DNA of 24,725 nt from Tubiluchus corallicola (lineage: Eukaryota; Priapulida; Priapulimorpha; Priapulimorphida; Tubiluchidae). Location of the stretch: contig JAQGDQ010001809.1 in NCBI GenBank assembly GCA_030141605.1, positions 1 through 24,725 of the forward strand. The letters are read 5' to 3'. The position numbers and the translations under genes were made by a program. The notes under the pieces are model-generated. The model saw only the letters and a list, made by a program, of their open reading frames with translations, was not told where the DNA came from and searched no databases. Positions 9,671 to 18,611 of the stretch are shown here, one piece after another; positions within the stretch are counted from its first letter, which is position 1; each line of letters starts with the position of its first letter.

Positions 9671-9834
9671 AGTTAACTTGTTTTAAAAAAGAACAAGGTT
9701 TTTAATTATTCAAACTGGTGATGTGCTTATTACTTTAACTTGGAATGTAAAATGTATTTTGTTGAATCTCATAGAATTTATGTATCAGCAACTCAGTTGT
9801 AAATGCTCATCTTAATGTCTGTTGTTTCTTACAG

Positions 9835-9924
9835 TTTAGCAAATTTGAGTACGTGATTTTGACTGCAATAACCGTCTTCTGTTTCCTGAATGTCACTAAA
9901 GAGGTTATTCAGATTATTCAGCAG
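9835..9924 (+). CDS. TRPA1: TRPA1 exon: S2 helix
   Basis: The acceptor is ttgtttcttacag (ends 9834) and the donor is gtaatg at 9925. Both junctions fall between codons, in phase with the exons before and after. The 30 residues begin FSKFEYVILTAITVFCFLNV and finish KEVIQIIQQ, fitting S2 and the start of the S2-S3 linker; TRPA1 relatives have a similar KE..QI.QQ end. The last 20 bases of the exon belong to the same word family as the arrays on both sides. A second donor at 9976 would extend the exon in frame. Confidence 0.9.
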
Positions 9925-9944
9925 GTAATGAATTATATTCAGGT

Positions 9945-10435
9945 GCTGAATTATTTTATTCAGATTAGTCAGCAGGTATTTGTACATGCCACTTTTTTGT
10001 TCAGATTATTCAGCAGGTGTTTGGTTCTTTGTTCACTTATTTTATGCACATTTTTATTGGCAAATATTTGTTGTGAACTCATTTTACTCAGGTTATTCAG
10101 CAAATATTTGCATGTTAACTTATTTTCTTCACATTATTCAACAAGTATTTATATGTTCACATAATGTTACTCAGTTTATTCAACAAGTACTTGTACTTTT
10201 ATTTATTTTATTCAGATTATTCAGCAATTATTTCAAATTATTTTGCAAATATTTGTTATTAACTTATTTTATTCAGATTATTCAGCAAGTATTTCAAATC
10301 ATTTTGCAAATATTTGTTATTAACCTATTCTATTGAGATTATTCATCAAGTATTTCAAATCATTTTGCAAATATTTGTTATTAACTTATTTTATTCAGGT
10401 TATTCAGCAAGTATTTGTACGTTCATTTATTTTAT
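9945..10435 (+). repeat. Degenerate array downstream of S2 exon with donor copies
   Basis: Around ten diverged units contain ttattcag(a/g)ttattcagca followed by (a/g)gtatttg-like sequence. The first two keep cagcag|gt exactly like the real exon end, with GT at 9976 and 10017. Later ones drift to cagcaaat, caacaagt or cagcaatt. Two or three units share a longer 3' part (tttcaaatcattttgcaaat). The array fills the intron between the S2 and S3-S4 exons. Confidence 0.85.
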
Positions 10436-10463
10436 TTAGTAAAAGTACATGCATATTTTCCAG

Positions 10464-10636
10464 GGTACCAAGTATTTCTTTGATCCAATCAACTATCTAG
10501 AATGGATGCTGTACATAACAGCCATCATCTTCATTACGATTCCATTAATTACTTGCCAATCATTTCATTATCAATGGGAATGTGGAGCCATTGCTGTGTT
10601 CCTGGCCTGGTACAATTTTCTGCTTTACTTACAACG
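10464..10636 (+). CDS. TRPA1: TRPA1 exon: S3 and S4
   Basis: The acceptor is catattttccag (ends 10463) and the donor is gtaagtgg at 10637. The exon starts in phase 0 and ends after two bases of an Arg codon. It encodes GTKYFFDPINYLEWMLYITA and onward through S3, then QWECGAIAVFLAWYNFLLYL forming S4. The AVFLAWxNFLLYLQR block is one of the most conserved TRPA1 segments. Unlike voltage-gated channels, S4 has no row of positive charges. Length and content match the family with no gap. Confidence 0.94.
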
Positions 10637-10844
10637 GTAAGTGGCTCATTCAATCTCCAGTTCCTAGCTAGATTATTGTGGTGAGACAAAAATCTATCAA
10701 GGTCGTGGTTCTAAGATGAGTCACTGCACCAGCAGACATACTTCAGCAACATATGGGTGTGCATATATTCTCTCTTATGAACTAAATAAAGCAAAATACC
10801 AATCGAAACCATCCATAGAAAGAACCGAAGCAGTCAACCCATCC
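10637..10844 (+). other. Intron start, no feature seen
   Basis: This is unique sequence between the S3-S4 exon and the 46-bp array. Confidence 0.5.
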
Positions 10845-11635
10845 ACAGACTAACTAGCTTTGGCAGCTGGTTACCTTTGGTAGCTCACCCACTGACTGAC
10901 TAGCTTTGACATCTGGTTACCTTTGGTAGCTCACCCACTGACTGACTAGCTTTGACATCTGGTTACCTTTGGTAGCTCACCCACTGACTGACTAGCTTTG
11001 ACATCTGTTTACCTTTGGTAGCTCACCCACTGACTGACTAGCTTTGACATCTGTTTACTTTGTGTGTTACCTTTGGTAGCTCACCCACTGACTGACTAGC
11101 TTTGACATCTGGTTACCTTTGGTAGCTCACCCACTGACTGACTAGCTTTGACATCTGGTTACCTTTGGTAGCTCACCCACTGACTGACTAGCTTTGACAT
11201 CTGGTTACCTTTGGTAGCTCACCCACTGACTGATTAGCTTTGACATCTGGTTACCTTTGGTAGCTCACCCACTGACTGACTAGCTTTTACATCTGGTTAC
11301 CTTTGGTAGCTCACCCACTGACTGACTAGCTTTGACATCTGGTTACCTTTGGTAGCTCACCCACTGACTGACTAGCTTTGACATCTGGTTACCTTTGGTA
11401 GCTCACCCACTGACTGACTAGCTTTGACATCTGTTTACCTTTGGTAGCTCACCCACTGACTGACTAGCTTTGACATCTGGTTACCTTTGGTAGCTCACCC
11501 ACTGACTGACTAGCTTTGACATCTGGTTACCTTTGGTAGCCCACCCAGTTACTGTCTAGCTTTGGTACCTGGTTACCTTTGGCAGCCCACCCAGTTACTG
11601 TCTAGCTTTGGTGTCTGCTTAACTTTGGTAACTAC
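10845..11635. repeat. Tandem array, 46-bp unit, about 17 copies
   Basis: The unit reads ctttggtagctcacccactg, then actgactagctttgacatctggttac. The period is 46 bp, with one longer unit near 11050 that inserts tactttgtgtgttac. Edge copies at both ends are more diverged (cagcccacccagttactgtc on the right, actaactagctttggcagct on the left), while inner copies are almost identical. It lies in the intron between S4 and S5 and has no relation to the flanking exons. Confidence 0.95.
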
Positions 11636-12032
11636 AGCTATCACTACCATTGATTTCATGCAGGTTTTTCTTAACATTCAAATTATCAGTGGACGAAATT
11701 TTCTTTTTCTCATTACTGCCTTACAGAATAAGTCAAATATAAGTCTTTGTTTTGGTTCTCTCATAGAGTAGTTTCTACAACACACTACAAACAGTTTTCG
11801 TTTTTGAAATGATATAAGCATTTTGTTTGAATTGCAAAGTGACAGATTTTGCAACACACAACAAATAGTTAGCATTCTTGTAATGATATAACCATTTTTT
11901 GTAATTGTATTGTCACCAATAAAATTTGTTGTTAAGCCAACATTCCACACTGTGTATCGCAATTAGCTATAGATTTATTTCTTATCAGAGTTTATAAAAT
12001 TCATGAGGGATGATTTCTTGCTGTTTTTTCAG
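11636..12032 (+). other. Intron sequence before the S5 exon
   Basis: No gene is seen. A direct duplication of about 75 bp is visible: tttctacaacacactacaaa near 11772 resembles tttgcaacacacaacaaat near 11847, each followed by gtaatgatataa/gaaatgatataa and cattttttg. The acceptor tgttttttcag ends at 12032. Confidence 0.55.
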
Positions 12033-12162
12033 GTTTGATTTGTTTGGTATCTACGTGGTGATGTTTCTAGAGATTCTGCGCACTCTTGTTCATGTCCTCC
12101 TTGTATTTTCCATCCTCATTATTGCATTTGGACTTTCGTTCTATATTCTCTTATCAGATGAG
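12033..12162 (+). CDS. TRPA1: TRPA1 exon: S4-S5 linker and S5
   Basis: The acceptor is ctgttttttcag and the donor is gtaagaag at 12163. The first base completes the Arg codon started in the previous exon, and the exon ends on a codon boundary. The 43 codons encode FDLFGIYVVMFLEILRTLVH and the S5 helix ending AFGLSFYILLSDE. IYVVMFLEIL.TL..VL.VFSILIIAFGL.FYILLS is nearly the protostome TRPA1 consensus, giving the clearest family assignment in the window. The linker couples the sensor part to the pore gate. Confidence 0.96.
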
Positions 12163-13117
12163 GTAAGAAGCAATTAGCACACAACAAACAATTATAAAAG
12201 TTGGTTCAATATAAAGGTAATGAAGCAATTTGATAAAAACGATTTGTTTCAGTTTTTCACTGACTCTTTTGCATGCCTGAGACACCATTTCACTTTTGGT
12301 GGGGCAAAAGAGAGGGTTGTGGTTGAGGGTGTGGTTGTAGGGGTAGGGATGGGGTACGGGGAATTCACAATTTATCCACTGTACAGCAATGCATAACGAA
12401 AATCAAGCCTAAGTTAAATTCAGTAATTACGGATGTGTATTCACGCTTGCTTTTCCATAAGTCGATGGTTCAAATCTAGGGTTGATTCTAGTTTTTTTAG
12501 TTTTTCAAACAGACGTAATGAATTGATACTTTAAATAAAAGTTTTTGCTCTATAAGAATGAGAAATCAAGGCAAAACCTTCTCAAATAATAAATAATTAA
12601 CACACAACAAACTATTAATTTTCCTTCCATTATATAAATTGTTAGTGTCGTGAACCAAACTTATTGACAAATATTTTTTCACTATATCAAGCGAATTAAT
12701 TCCTAAAGTTGCCTTGAATTAGAACTGAAAAAAGTGCCAAAGCTAATTTAATTATTTTCTAAATTCATTTGCTAACTATATTGCCGAAATTGTGGAAAAA
12801 TCTACCAAAAAATTTCTCTGAGGATAATTTGAGATAAAATAAAAAAAAATCATTAAGAAAAACTGCAGAAATTGATAACAACAAATTTATAAATATACAT
12901 GAAAATGATGTCACTGTCGTGATTGATATGCATGCCTTTCAAAATTTTTTCTAATGTTGAGTTACACTGCTCTTTTATAATTCCATAGAGAAGCAGCCCC
13001 GATTTCTAAACGAGTATTCGGGTATGCTATGTATCTGAGAGAAAACACAGTGAACTAAGATTGTTCTTGTAATAAATTTTAAAAATTAATATTTCCTTTT
13101 GTTTAAATTATTTTCAG
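12163..13117 (+). other. Intron with G-rich tract
   Basis: AT-rich intron between S5 and the pore exon. It has a strongly G-rich stretch at about 12297-12361 on the sense strand. At 12469-12490 the sequence ggttcaaatctaggg is a diverged match to the tRNA-like B box region at 16224. There is no coding sequence. Confidence 0.6.
12340..12361 (+). other. Potential G-quadruplex motif
   Basis: Four G runs at 12340-12343, 12346-12348, 12351-12354 and 12358-12361 have loops of 2, 2 and 3 bases. This fits the G3+N1-7 rule on the transcribed (RNA-sense) strand and stands out in an AT-rich intron. Confidence 0.75.
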
Positions 13118-13315
13118 CACAGCGAAGCGCACAAAACACCTGGGATGTCGCTTCTTCGTACCTGCATGATGATGCTGGGAGAAATTGGCTTCATTGAGAA
13201 CTTTGTGAAGCCATACTTTGACGGTGATCCGACGACTCTTCACTTTGATTCGCTGACTCTGTTTATGTTGGTGGCGTTTGTTCTACTCATGCCAATATTA
13301 CTCATGAATTTACTG
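13118..13315 (+). CDS. TRPA1: TRPA1 exon: pore helix, filter and S6
   Basis: The acceptor is aattattttcag (ends 13117) and the donor is gtacgt at 13316. It is 66 codons, phase 0 at both ends. MSLLRTCMMMLGEIGF holds the pore helix and selectivity filter; the acidic residue after Gly (Glu here, Asp in vertebrates) sits where the family has its filter carboxylate. FVKPYFDGD is the outer pore turret and LTLFMLVAFVLLMPILLMNL is S6 with the gate. The last 40 bases of the exon (13276-13315) together with the donor are repeated 15 more times in the following intron. Confidence 0.96.
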
Positions 13316-14555
13316 GTACGTACAGGCTGCTCGTAAAATACCTTCCCACTTTTGTTCTACTCATGCCAATATTGCTCATGAATTTACTGGTACGTACAGG
13401 CTGCTCGTAAAATACCTTCCCACGTTTGTTCTACTCATGCCAATATTACTCATGAATTTACTGGTACGTACAGGCTGCTCGTAAAATACCTTCCCACTTT
13501 TGTTCTACTCATGCCAATATTACTCATGAATTTACTGGTACGTACAGGCTGCTCGTAAAATACCTTCCCACGTTTGTTCTACTCATGCCAATATTACTCA
13601 TGAATTTACTGGTACGTACAGGCTGCTCGTAAAATACCTTCCCACTTTTGTTCTACTCATGCCAATATTACTCATGAATTTACTGGTACGTACAGGCTGC
13701 TCGTAAAATACCTTCCCATTTTTGTTCTACTCATGCCAATATTACTCATGAATTTACTGGTACGTACAGGCTGCTCGTAAAATACCTTCCCACTTTTGTT
13801 CTACTTATGCCAATATTACTCATGAATTTACTGGTACGTACAGGATGCTCGTAAAATACCTTCCCACTTTTGTTCTACTCATGCCAATATTACTCATGAA
13901 TTTACTGGTACGTACAGGCTGCTCGTAAAATACCTTCCCACTTTTGTTCTACTCATGCCAATTTTACTCATGAATTTACTGGTACGTACAGGCTGCTCGT
14001 AAAATACCTTCCCATTTATGTACAGGCTGCTCATAAAATACCTTCCCACTTTTGTTCTACTCATGCCAATATTACTCATGAATTTACTGGTACGTACAGG
14101 CTGCTCGTAAAATACCTTCCCACTTTTGTTCTACTCATGCCAATTTTACTCATGAATTTACTGGTACGTACAGGCTGCTCGTAAAATACCTTCCCATTTA
14201 TGTACAGGCTGCTCGTAAAATACCTTCCAACTTTTGTTCTACTCATGCCAATATTACTCATGAATTTACTGGTATGTACAGGCTGCTCGTAAAATACCTT
14301 CCCACTTTTGTTCTACTCATGCCAATATTACTCATGAATTTACTGGTACGTACAGGCTGCTCGTAAAATACCTTCCCACTTTTGTTCTACTCATGCCAAT
14401 ATTACTCATGAATTTACTGGTACGTACAGGATGCTCGTAAAATACCTTCCCACTTTTGTTCTACTCATGCCAATATTACTCATGAATTTACTGGTATGTA
14501 CAGGGTGGTCATAATATATCTTCCCATTTATGTACAGGCTGCTCATAAAATAGCT
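13276..14555 (+). repeat. 74-bp array made of the S6 exon end plus its splice donor
   Basis: The unit is gtttgttctactcatgccaa... to ...gaatttactg (40 bases identical to the end of the S6 exon), then gtacgtacaggctgctcgta and a further 14-base linker. The GT of each donor copy starts at 13316 (real), 13390, 13464, 13538, 13612, 13686, 13760, 13834, 13908, 13982, 14090, 14164, 14272, 14346, 14420 and 14494. The period is 74 bp, with two 34-bp partial units (before 14090 and 14272) made of atttatgtacaggctgctc. Copies differ by only a few bases. Minus-strand open frames inside are by-products. Confidence 0.97.
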
Positions 14556-14577
14556 TCCCCCATTTTAGTTATTCGGC

Positions 14578-14670
14578 GGTGATGGCTATGCTTATGATGA
14601 ATATGACGATATTGTTGACGATGATGACGATCAACGACAATGACGATTATAATGGTGACGACGATGATCG
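14578..14670 (+). repeat. Degenerate GAY/ATG triplet-rich stretch
   Basis: Impure gatgac/gatgat/aatgac triplets lie just upstream of the next acceptor. The acceptor at 14698 (cgcttacag) has only a weak pyrimidine tract. Confidence 0.7.
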
Positions 14671-14698
14671 CGCTGTAAAATGTTTACTTCGCTTACAG

Positions 14699-14767
14699 AT
14701 TGGTTTGGCTGTTGGTGATATAGAATCAGTGAAAAGTGATGCTAGACTGAAGAGAATAGCCATGCAG
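14699..14767 (+). CDS. TRPA1: TRPA1 exon: S6 end and TRP-like helix
   Basis: The acceptor is tcgcttacag and the donor is gtaagttt at 14768. The exon is 23 codons, phase 0. IGLAVGDIESVKSDARLKRI joins directly to the S6 end MNLL of the previous exon, giving the family hallmark NLLIGLAVGDI. The following SDARLKRIAMQ is the TRP-like helix that packs under the S4-S5 linker. Confidence 0.96.
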
Positions 14768-16180
14768 GTAAGTTTGTTGACTTTTGTGTTGGATTCTGAC
14801 AAGCTGGGCTTCTTTCAATGTTCAGGGAAAATATTAGGAGGATTTAGTAGTAAAAATGTGAGAAATACAAATGTATAATCAATTTAAAGAGGCCATCATT
14901 TCACGCTTGGGTGCTCCCATTTTAAACCTCCATTCTTCCACCAATGACGTCATTCGTCCACTGTAAAAAAACAGTTCGCTGTCAATTTCCGTCAAAAATA
15001 TAAAAAGTTTTTGCAAAAAAATAGACAGCTAATTTTGTGATATTTTTGCACGGACATTATGTAAGCTGTAGAAGCTTGATTTAGTTTAAGCAGCTTATGG
15101 AAAGTGATGAAATTCAGCAGTTACTTCATAATTTTCAAGTGAACTGTTGGCTACCACCCGCCTGAAATCTTCTATCCTGCGGTTGTTAAATGAACTTCAT
15201 GCTTTGTAAACAGTTTTTGACAATTTCTTTGCTATTTATTTCCTAAGTTTAAGTGATAACAGTAAAATAAACTCAAAATACCAAATGACTTTCTTTTCAA
15301 TTCATTTACATGCTCTACATTGATGATGCAAACCAGCAGTTTGTTAATTGTATGTGTAGAAGTTGGAATTATACATTATTAATTAGGTGCTGCCATCTAT
15401 GAACTAATCCTGTTACATTCTACCAGCTAACTTACCCCCAGTATGATTGTATGGTCCAGTGAATGCATATTCACTGGTTCTCTAACTATTTTTAAGTAAT
15501 GGTTGTTGTGAAGCCTGTGCAAGTCTGCATAGCTATACCTATATATACTGACTGGTTTTGCTTTCTAGTCACTGTCTAACTTTCAGTGTTCAGAATTTCC
15601 TTCATAACATATAGTATTCTCAGAAATCTTTATTTCTGTATATAAAAAAATGAAAATAATAAATTTGACTGCTTTCGCTGCTTACAAATGTATAATGATC
15701 TAATTATTATAATTTAAGACAATAAAAGTAAATATTACTCACATCGTGCGACTATAACAACTTAATAGATCCTTGGAACGTCATACTAGTTTACAGCAAA
15801 TCAGGTAAAGACGCTACAAATAATTACTTGAAAATTTATCTAAACATTATTTAAAGTTTGCTGAGGCTTCTGTAAGCATGTTTAGTGAGGCTCAACCTAA
15901 TTTACAACTTCACAGGTAAAATTACAGGTAAGTTCACATAGGTGCTGCCACCTACATGTTAAGGCCAGAAACTGACCTTAATAGCAACAGCAATAATAAT
16001 CTCCACATTTATATTGTAATATTAGTTTTAATTAAATAATGAAATTTCATTCTCATGAGAAAGAAAAGATTTTAAAAATTAATTTAATCACTGTAGCTTG
16101 AACGATTAACGTTTGAAATGTTGAATTTAGTTGTTCAGCTATTAGGATAAACTTTCAACTGACTTCATCATTGGGAATAT
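14768..16180 (+). other. Long AT-rich intron segment
   Basis: No exon is seen. Two short motifs occur on the minus strand at 15390-15399 and 15945-15954 (agcatctaccacc-type words read as TAGATGGCAG and TAGGTGGCAG in reverse complement). At 15913-15933 two strong donor-like words stand close together, caggtaaaa and caggtaagt, without an obvious partner exon. Confidence 0.5.
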
Positions 16181-16255
16181 AGGGGGATAGTGGTCTAAGG
16201 TGTATGCCGTGTAGTCACAGCCTGGTTCGAATCCAGGCTGCATTCAAACTTTTTC
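16181..16255 (+). other. tRNA-like Pol III promoter element (SINE head or tRNA relic)
   Basis: TGGTCTAAGGTG resembles an A box, and GGTTCGAATCC at 16224-16234 is a perfect B box. CCTGG and CCAGG enclose TTCGAAT as a perfect T arm. The flank ctgcatt could pair at most six of seven bases with aatatag upstream. The A-to-B distance is about 9 bases shorter than in a normal tRNA and no good anticodon arm forms. A run of five T follows at about 16250. A functional tRNA is unlikely. Confidence 0.4.
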
Positions 16256-16369
16256 ATATCTCTTTTTTCTGACATTAGTATCAAAATTTAATTAATTGCT
16301 GGTTTTTGACATCATTACAATGATAATAAATAACATCCTTCTTAATAACAATTATAATTGTAATATATA

Positions 16370-17125
16370 ATTCCCTGGAAAACATTGCAATTATAATGAT
16401 TAATTCCCTGGAATGCATTGCAATTATAATGATTAATTCTCTGGAAAACTTTGCAATTATAATGATTAATTCTCTGGAAAACTTTGCAATTACAATGATT
16501 AATTCTCTGGAAAACTTTGCAATTATAATGATTAATTCTCTGGAAAACTTTGCAATTATAATAATTAATTCTCTAGAAAACTTTGCAATTATAATGATTA
16601 ATTCTCTGGAAAACTTTGCAATTATAATGATTAATTCTCTGGAAAACTTTGTAATTATAATAATTAATTCTCTGGAAAACTTTGCAATTACAATGATTAA
16701 TTCTCTGGAAAACTTTGCAATTATAATAATTAATTTTCTGGAAAACTTTGCAATTATAATGATTAATTCTCTGGAATGCATTGCAATTATAATAATTAAT
16801 TCTCTAGAAAACTTTGCAATTATAATGATTAATTCTCTGGAAAACTTTGCAATTATAATGATTAATTCTTTGGAAAACTTTGTAATTATAATAATTAATT
16901 CTCTGGAAAACTTTGCAATTATAATGATTAATTCTCTGGAAAACTTTGCAATTATAATAATTAATCCTCTGGAAAACTTTGCAATTATAATGATTAATAA
17001 TCTGGAAAACTTTGCAATTATAATAATTAATTCTCTGGAAAACTTTGTAATTATAATGATTAATTCTCTGTAAAACTTTGAAATTATAATAATTAATCCT
17101 CTGGAAAGCTTTGCAATCATAATAA
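16370..17125. repeat. Tandem array, 33-bp unit, about 23 copies
   Basis: The unit reads gattaattctctggaaaact then ttgcaattataat, with period 33. Because 33 is a multiple of three and the unit lacks stops in some frames, a 225-codon plus frame (16396-17073) and a 285-codon minus frame (16281-17138) stay open. Both are 11-residue repeats (INSLENFAIIM and IIIIAKFSREL types) without start context and are not taken as genes. The array fills the intron before the exon at 17221. Confidence 0.95.
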
Positions 17126-17220
17126 TTAAAGCAGTCATAGTAAAATTACCTAGAAGTGATGCAACTTCAAATGCATGCAGAATTCACTCTGGCTGTTGTT
17201 TAGTTATTGATTTTTTGTAG

Positions 17221-17328
17221 GTTGAATTACATACTGATTTAGAGAGAAAATTACCAATGAGATTACTGGAAATGGCAGATAAAGTGGAACATGTTGTTTA
17301 CCCAAATAAATGCAGGAATGTAACTCAG
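17221..17328 (+). CDS. TRPA1: TRPA1 exon: proximal C-terminal domain
   Basis: The acceptor is ttttttgtag (ends 17220) and the donor is gtgagaag at 17329. It has 36 codons, phase 0. VELHTDLERKLPMRLLEMAD continues straight from AMQ of the previous exon, as in TRPA1 relatives where QVELHTxLExKLP is conserved. VVYPNKCRN matches the family's YPN segment. This part lies in the cytosolic allosteric region below the membrane. Confidence 0.95.
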
Positions 17329-17407
17329 GTGAGAAGATCTCTCACTGATTTATAAAGAAAAATTATAATAATTAATTACAACAGAAGATATAATGTCCTA
17401 TATGTTT

Positions 17408-17760
17408 GGGCCTGGTTCTGTGGTTTAAATCAGGCATGTTGCTTGAACTGGATCCGTGGTTTAAATCAGGCATGTTGTTTGAACTGGGTCCGTGGTTTAA
17501 ATCAGGTCTGTGGCTTGAACTGGATCTGTGGTTTAAATCAGGCATTTTGCTTGAACTGGATCTGTGGTTTAAATCAGCCATGTGGTTTGAGCTGGATCTG
17601 TGGTTTAAATCAGGTCTGTGGCTTGAACTGGGTCCGTGGTTTAAATCAGGTCTGTGGTTTGAACTGGATCTGTGGTTTAAATCAGGTCTGTGGTTTGAAC
17701 TGGATTTGTGGTTTAAATCAGGTCTGTGGTGGGAACTGGATCTGTGGTTTAAATCAATCT
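17408..17760. repeat. Tandem array, 36-bp unit, about 10 copies
   Basis: The unit reads tgtggtttaaatcaggtc then tgtggcttgaactggatc. The two 18-base halves are themselves alike (12 of 18). Three plus- or minus-strand frames stay open since 36 is a multiple of three (WFKSGLWLELDL-type and HRSSSNHRPDLN-type repeats). None has start or splice support. Confidence 0.95.
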
Positions 17761-18025
17761 GCAACAAATGAGAGAGTATTATGACATATATACACTATAG
17801 CTCAACCTAGATGTGTTGTAATTTTGTATCATTTAAGACTGACGTAAATAACTTATCACGTATCTCATCACTGATGTTAGACATGTATTATGAGACACTG
17901 ATAATGACCAAAGCCTCTAGATAAAAACTCATTTATCATTTCAATATTTTCATCTTCAGAAAACTTATTTTCACATATTTGCTTTGCTGATATATAAGTA
18001 AAAAAGTTTATTGCTTTTGCTGCAG

Positions 18026-18141
18026 ATGATACGTAGAATAACCACGACTCAGCAAGATTATAATTCTGCCACCAGAGGGAGGCACCTGTCTGACCCTCAT
18101 CAAGAGATGATGCTTGATGAAATGTACAAACAGAAAAGAAG
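18026..18141 (+). CDS. TRPA1: TRPA1 exon: C-terminal linker
   Basis: The acceptor is ttttgctgcag (ends 18025) and the donor is gttggt at 18142, a weak 5' splice site. The length of 116 starts in phase 0 and leaves two bases of an Arg codon, just what the last exon needs. It encodes MIRRITTTQQDYNSATRGRH, then a Glu/Asp stretch ending EMYKQKRR. The join to LRDLELMM of the last exon gives KQKRRLRDL, comparable to the family's K/RQ..LRDL or KQKYRLKDL. The middle has little similarity to known relatives. The exon was placed from phase and this junction rather than a long match. Confidence 0.8.
18069..18082 (+). promoter_or_regulatory. CTCF-like motif inside a coding exon
   Basis: CCACCAGAGGGAGG fits CCASYAGRKGGCRS at 13 of 14 positions. 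It lies in the TRPA1 linker exon. Binding is not shown by sequence alone. Confidence 0.25.
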
Positions 18142-18174
18142 GTTGGTGTCAAGTTGGTGATAAGTTCTTGTTCT

Positions 18175-18611
18175 AATATTTAAAACATCTCGGTTACGCC
18201 TCTCCTCGCATAACCTAGCTATTGAGACTGGACGATGGGCTAGGATAAAAAGAGAGGACAGGCTATGCTCCTGTTCTGGCTCCAACATTCAAACAGAAGA
18301 GCATGTTATCTGTTTTTGTCCACTTACTAATCACCTTCGTGAAGATAACACTGAACTGAGCTTCAACGATTTGCATGAATTTTTCAATGGAAACCCAAAG
18401 TCAATATTGTGAATTTGTAAAAAACTCTTTAGCTGTTTTTGGACAGTAATGATCATGTTAGACGATAGTAAGTGTGTAGTGAGAAGTTGTAAATAATTCT
18501 TCAGTTATTTTTTGACAGAAATGATCATGTTATATGATCAAAAGTCCTTTTTTGTAGTGATCTATGGACTGAACTAAAGTATCATGTTCGACTATCTCTT
18601 AATCAGTCAAT

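Noticed and set aside
9396-10336. Overlapping frames of 79 to 118 codons around the S2 exon
   Set aside because: They read through the 41-bp repeats and their intron. Only 9835-9924 fits the channel.
13894-14261. Two 61-codon minus-strand frames with identical ends
   Set aside because: They are antisense translations of the 74-bp units.
16281-17138. 285-codon minus-strand frame and its 225-codon plus-strand partner
   Set aside because: Both are produced by a 33-bp tandem repeat without stops. No start context, splice support or protein family fits.
17372-17784. Open frames on both strands in the 36-bp array
   Set aside because: The period is divisible by three and the composition is fully repetitive. 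They are by-products of the array.
17877-18288. Minus-strand frames over the TRPA1 linker exon and LINE tail
   Set aside because: They are antisense to a better supported exon and to a LINE segment.
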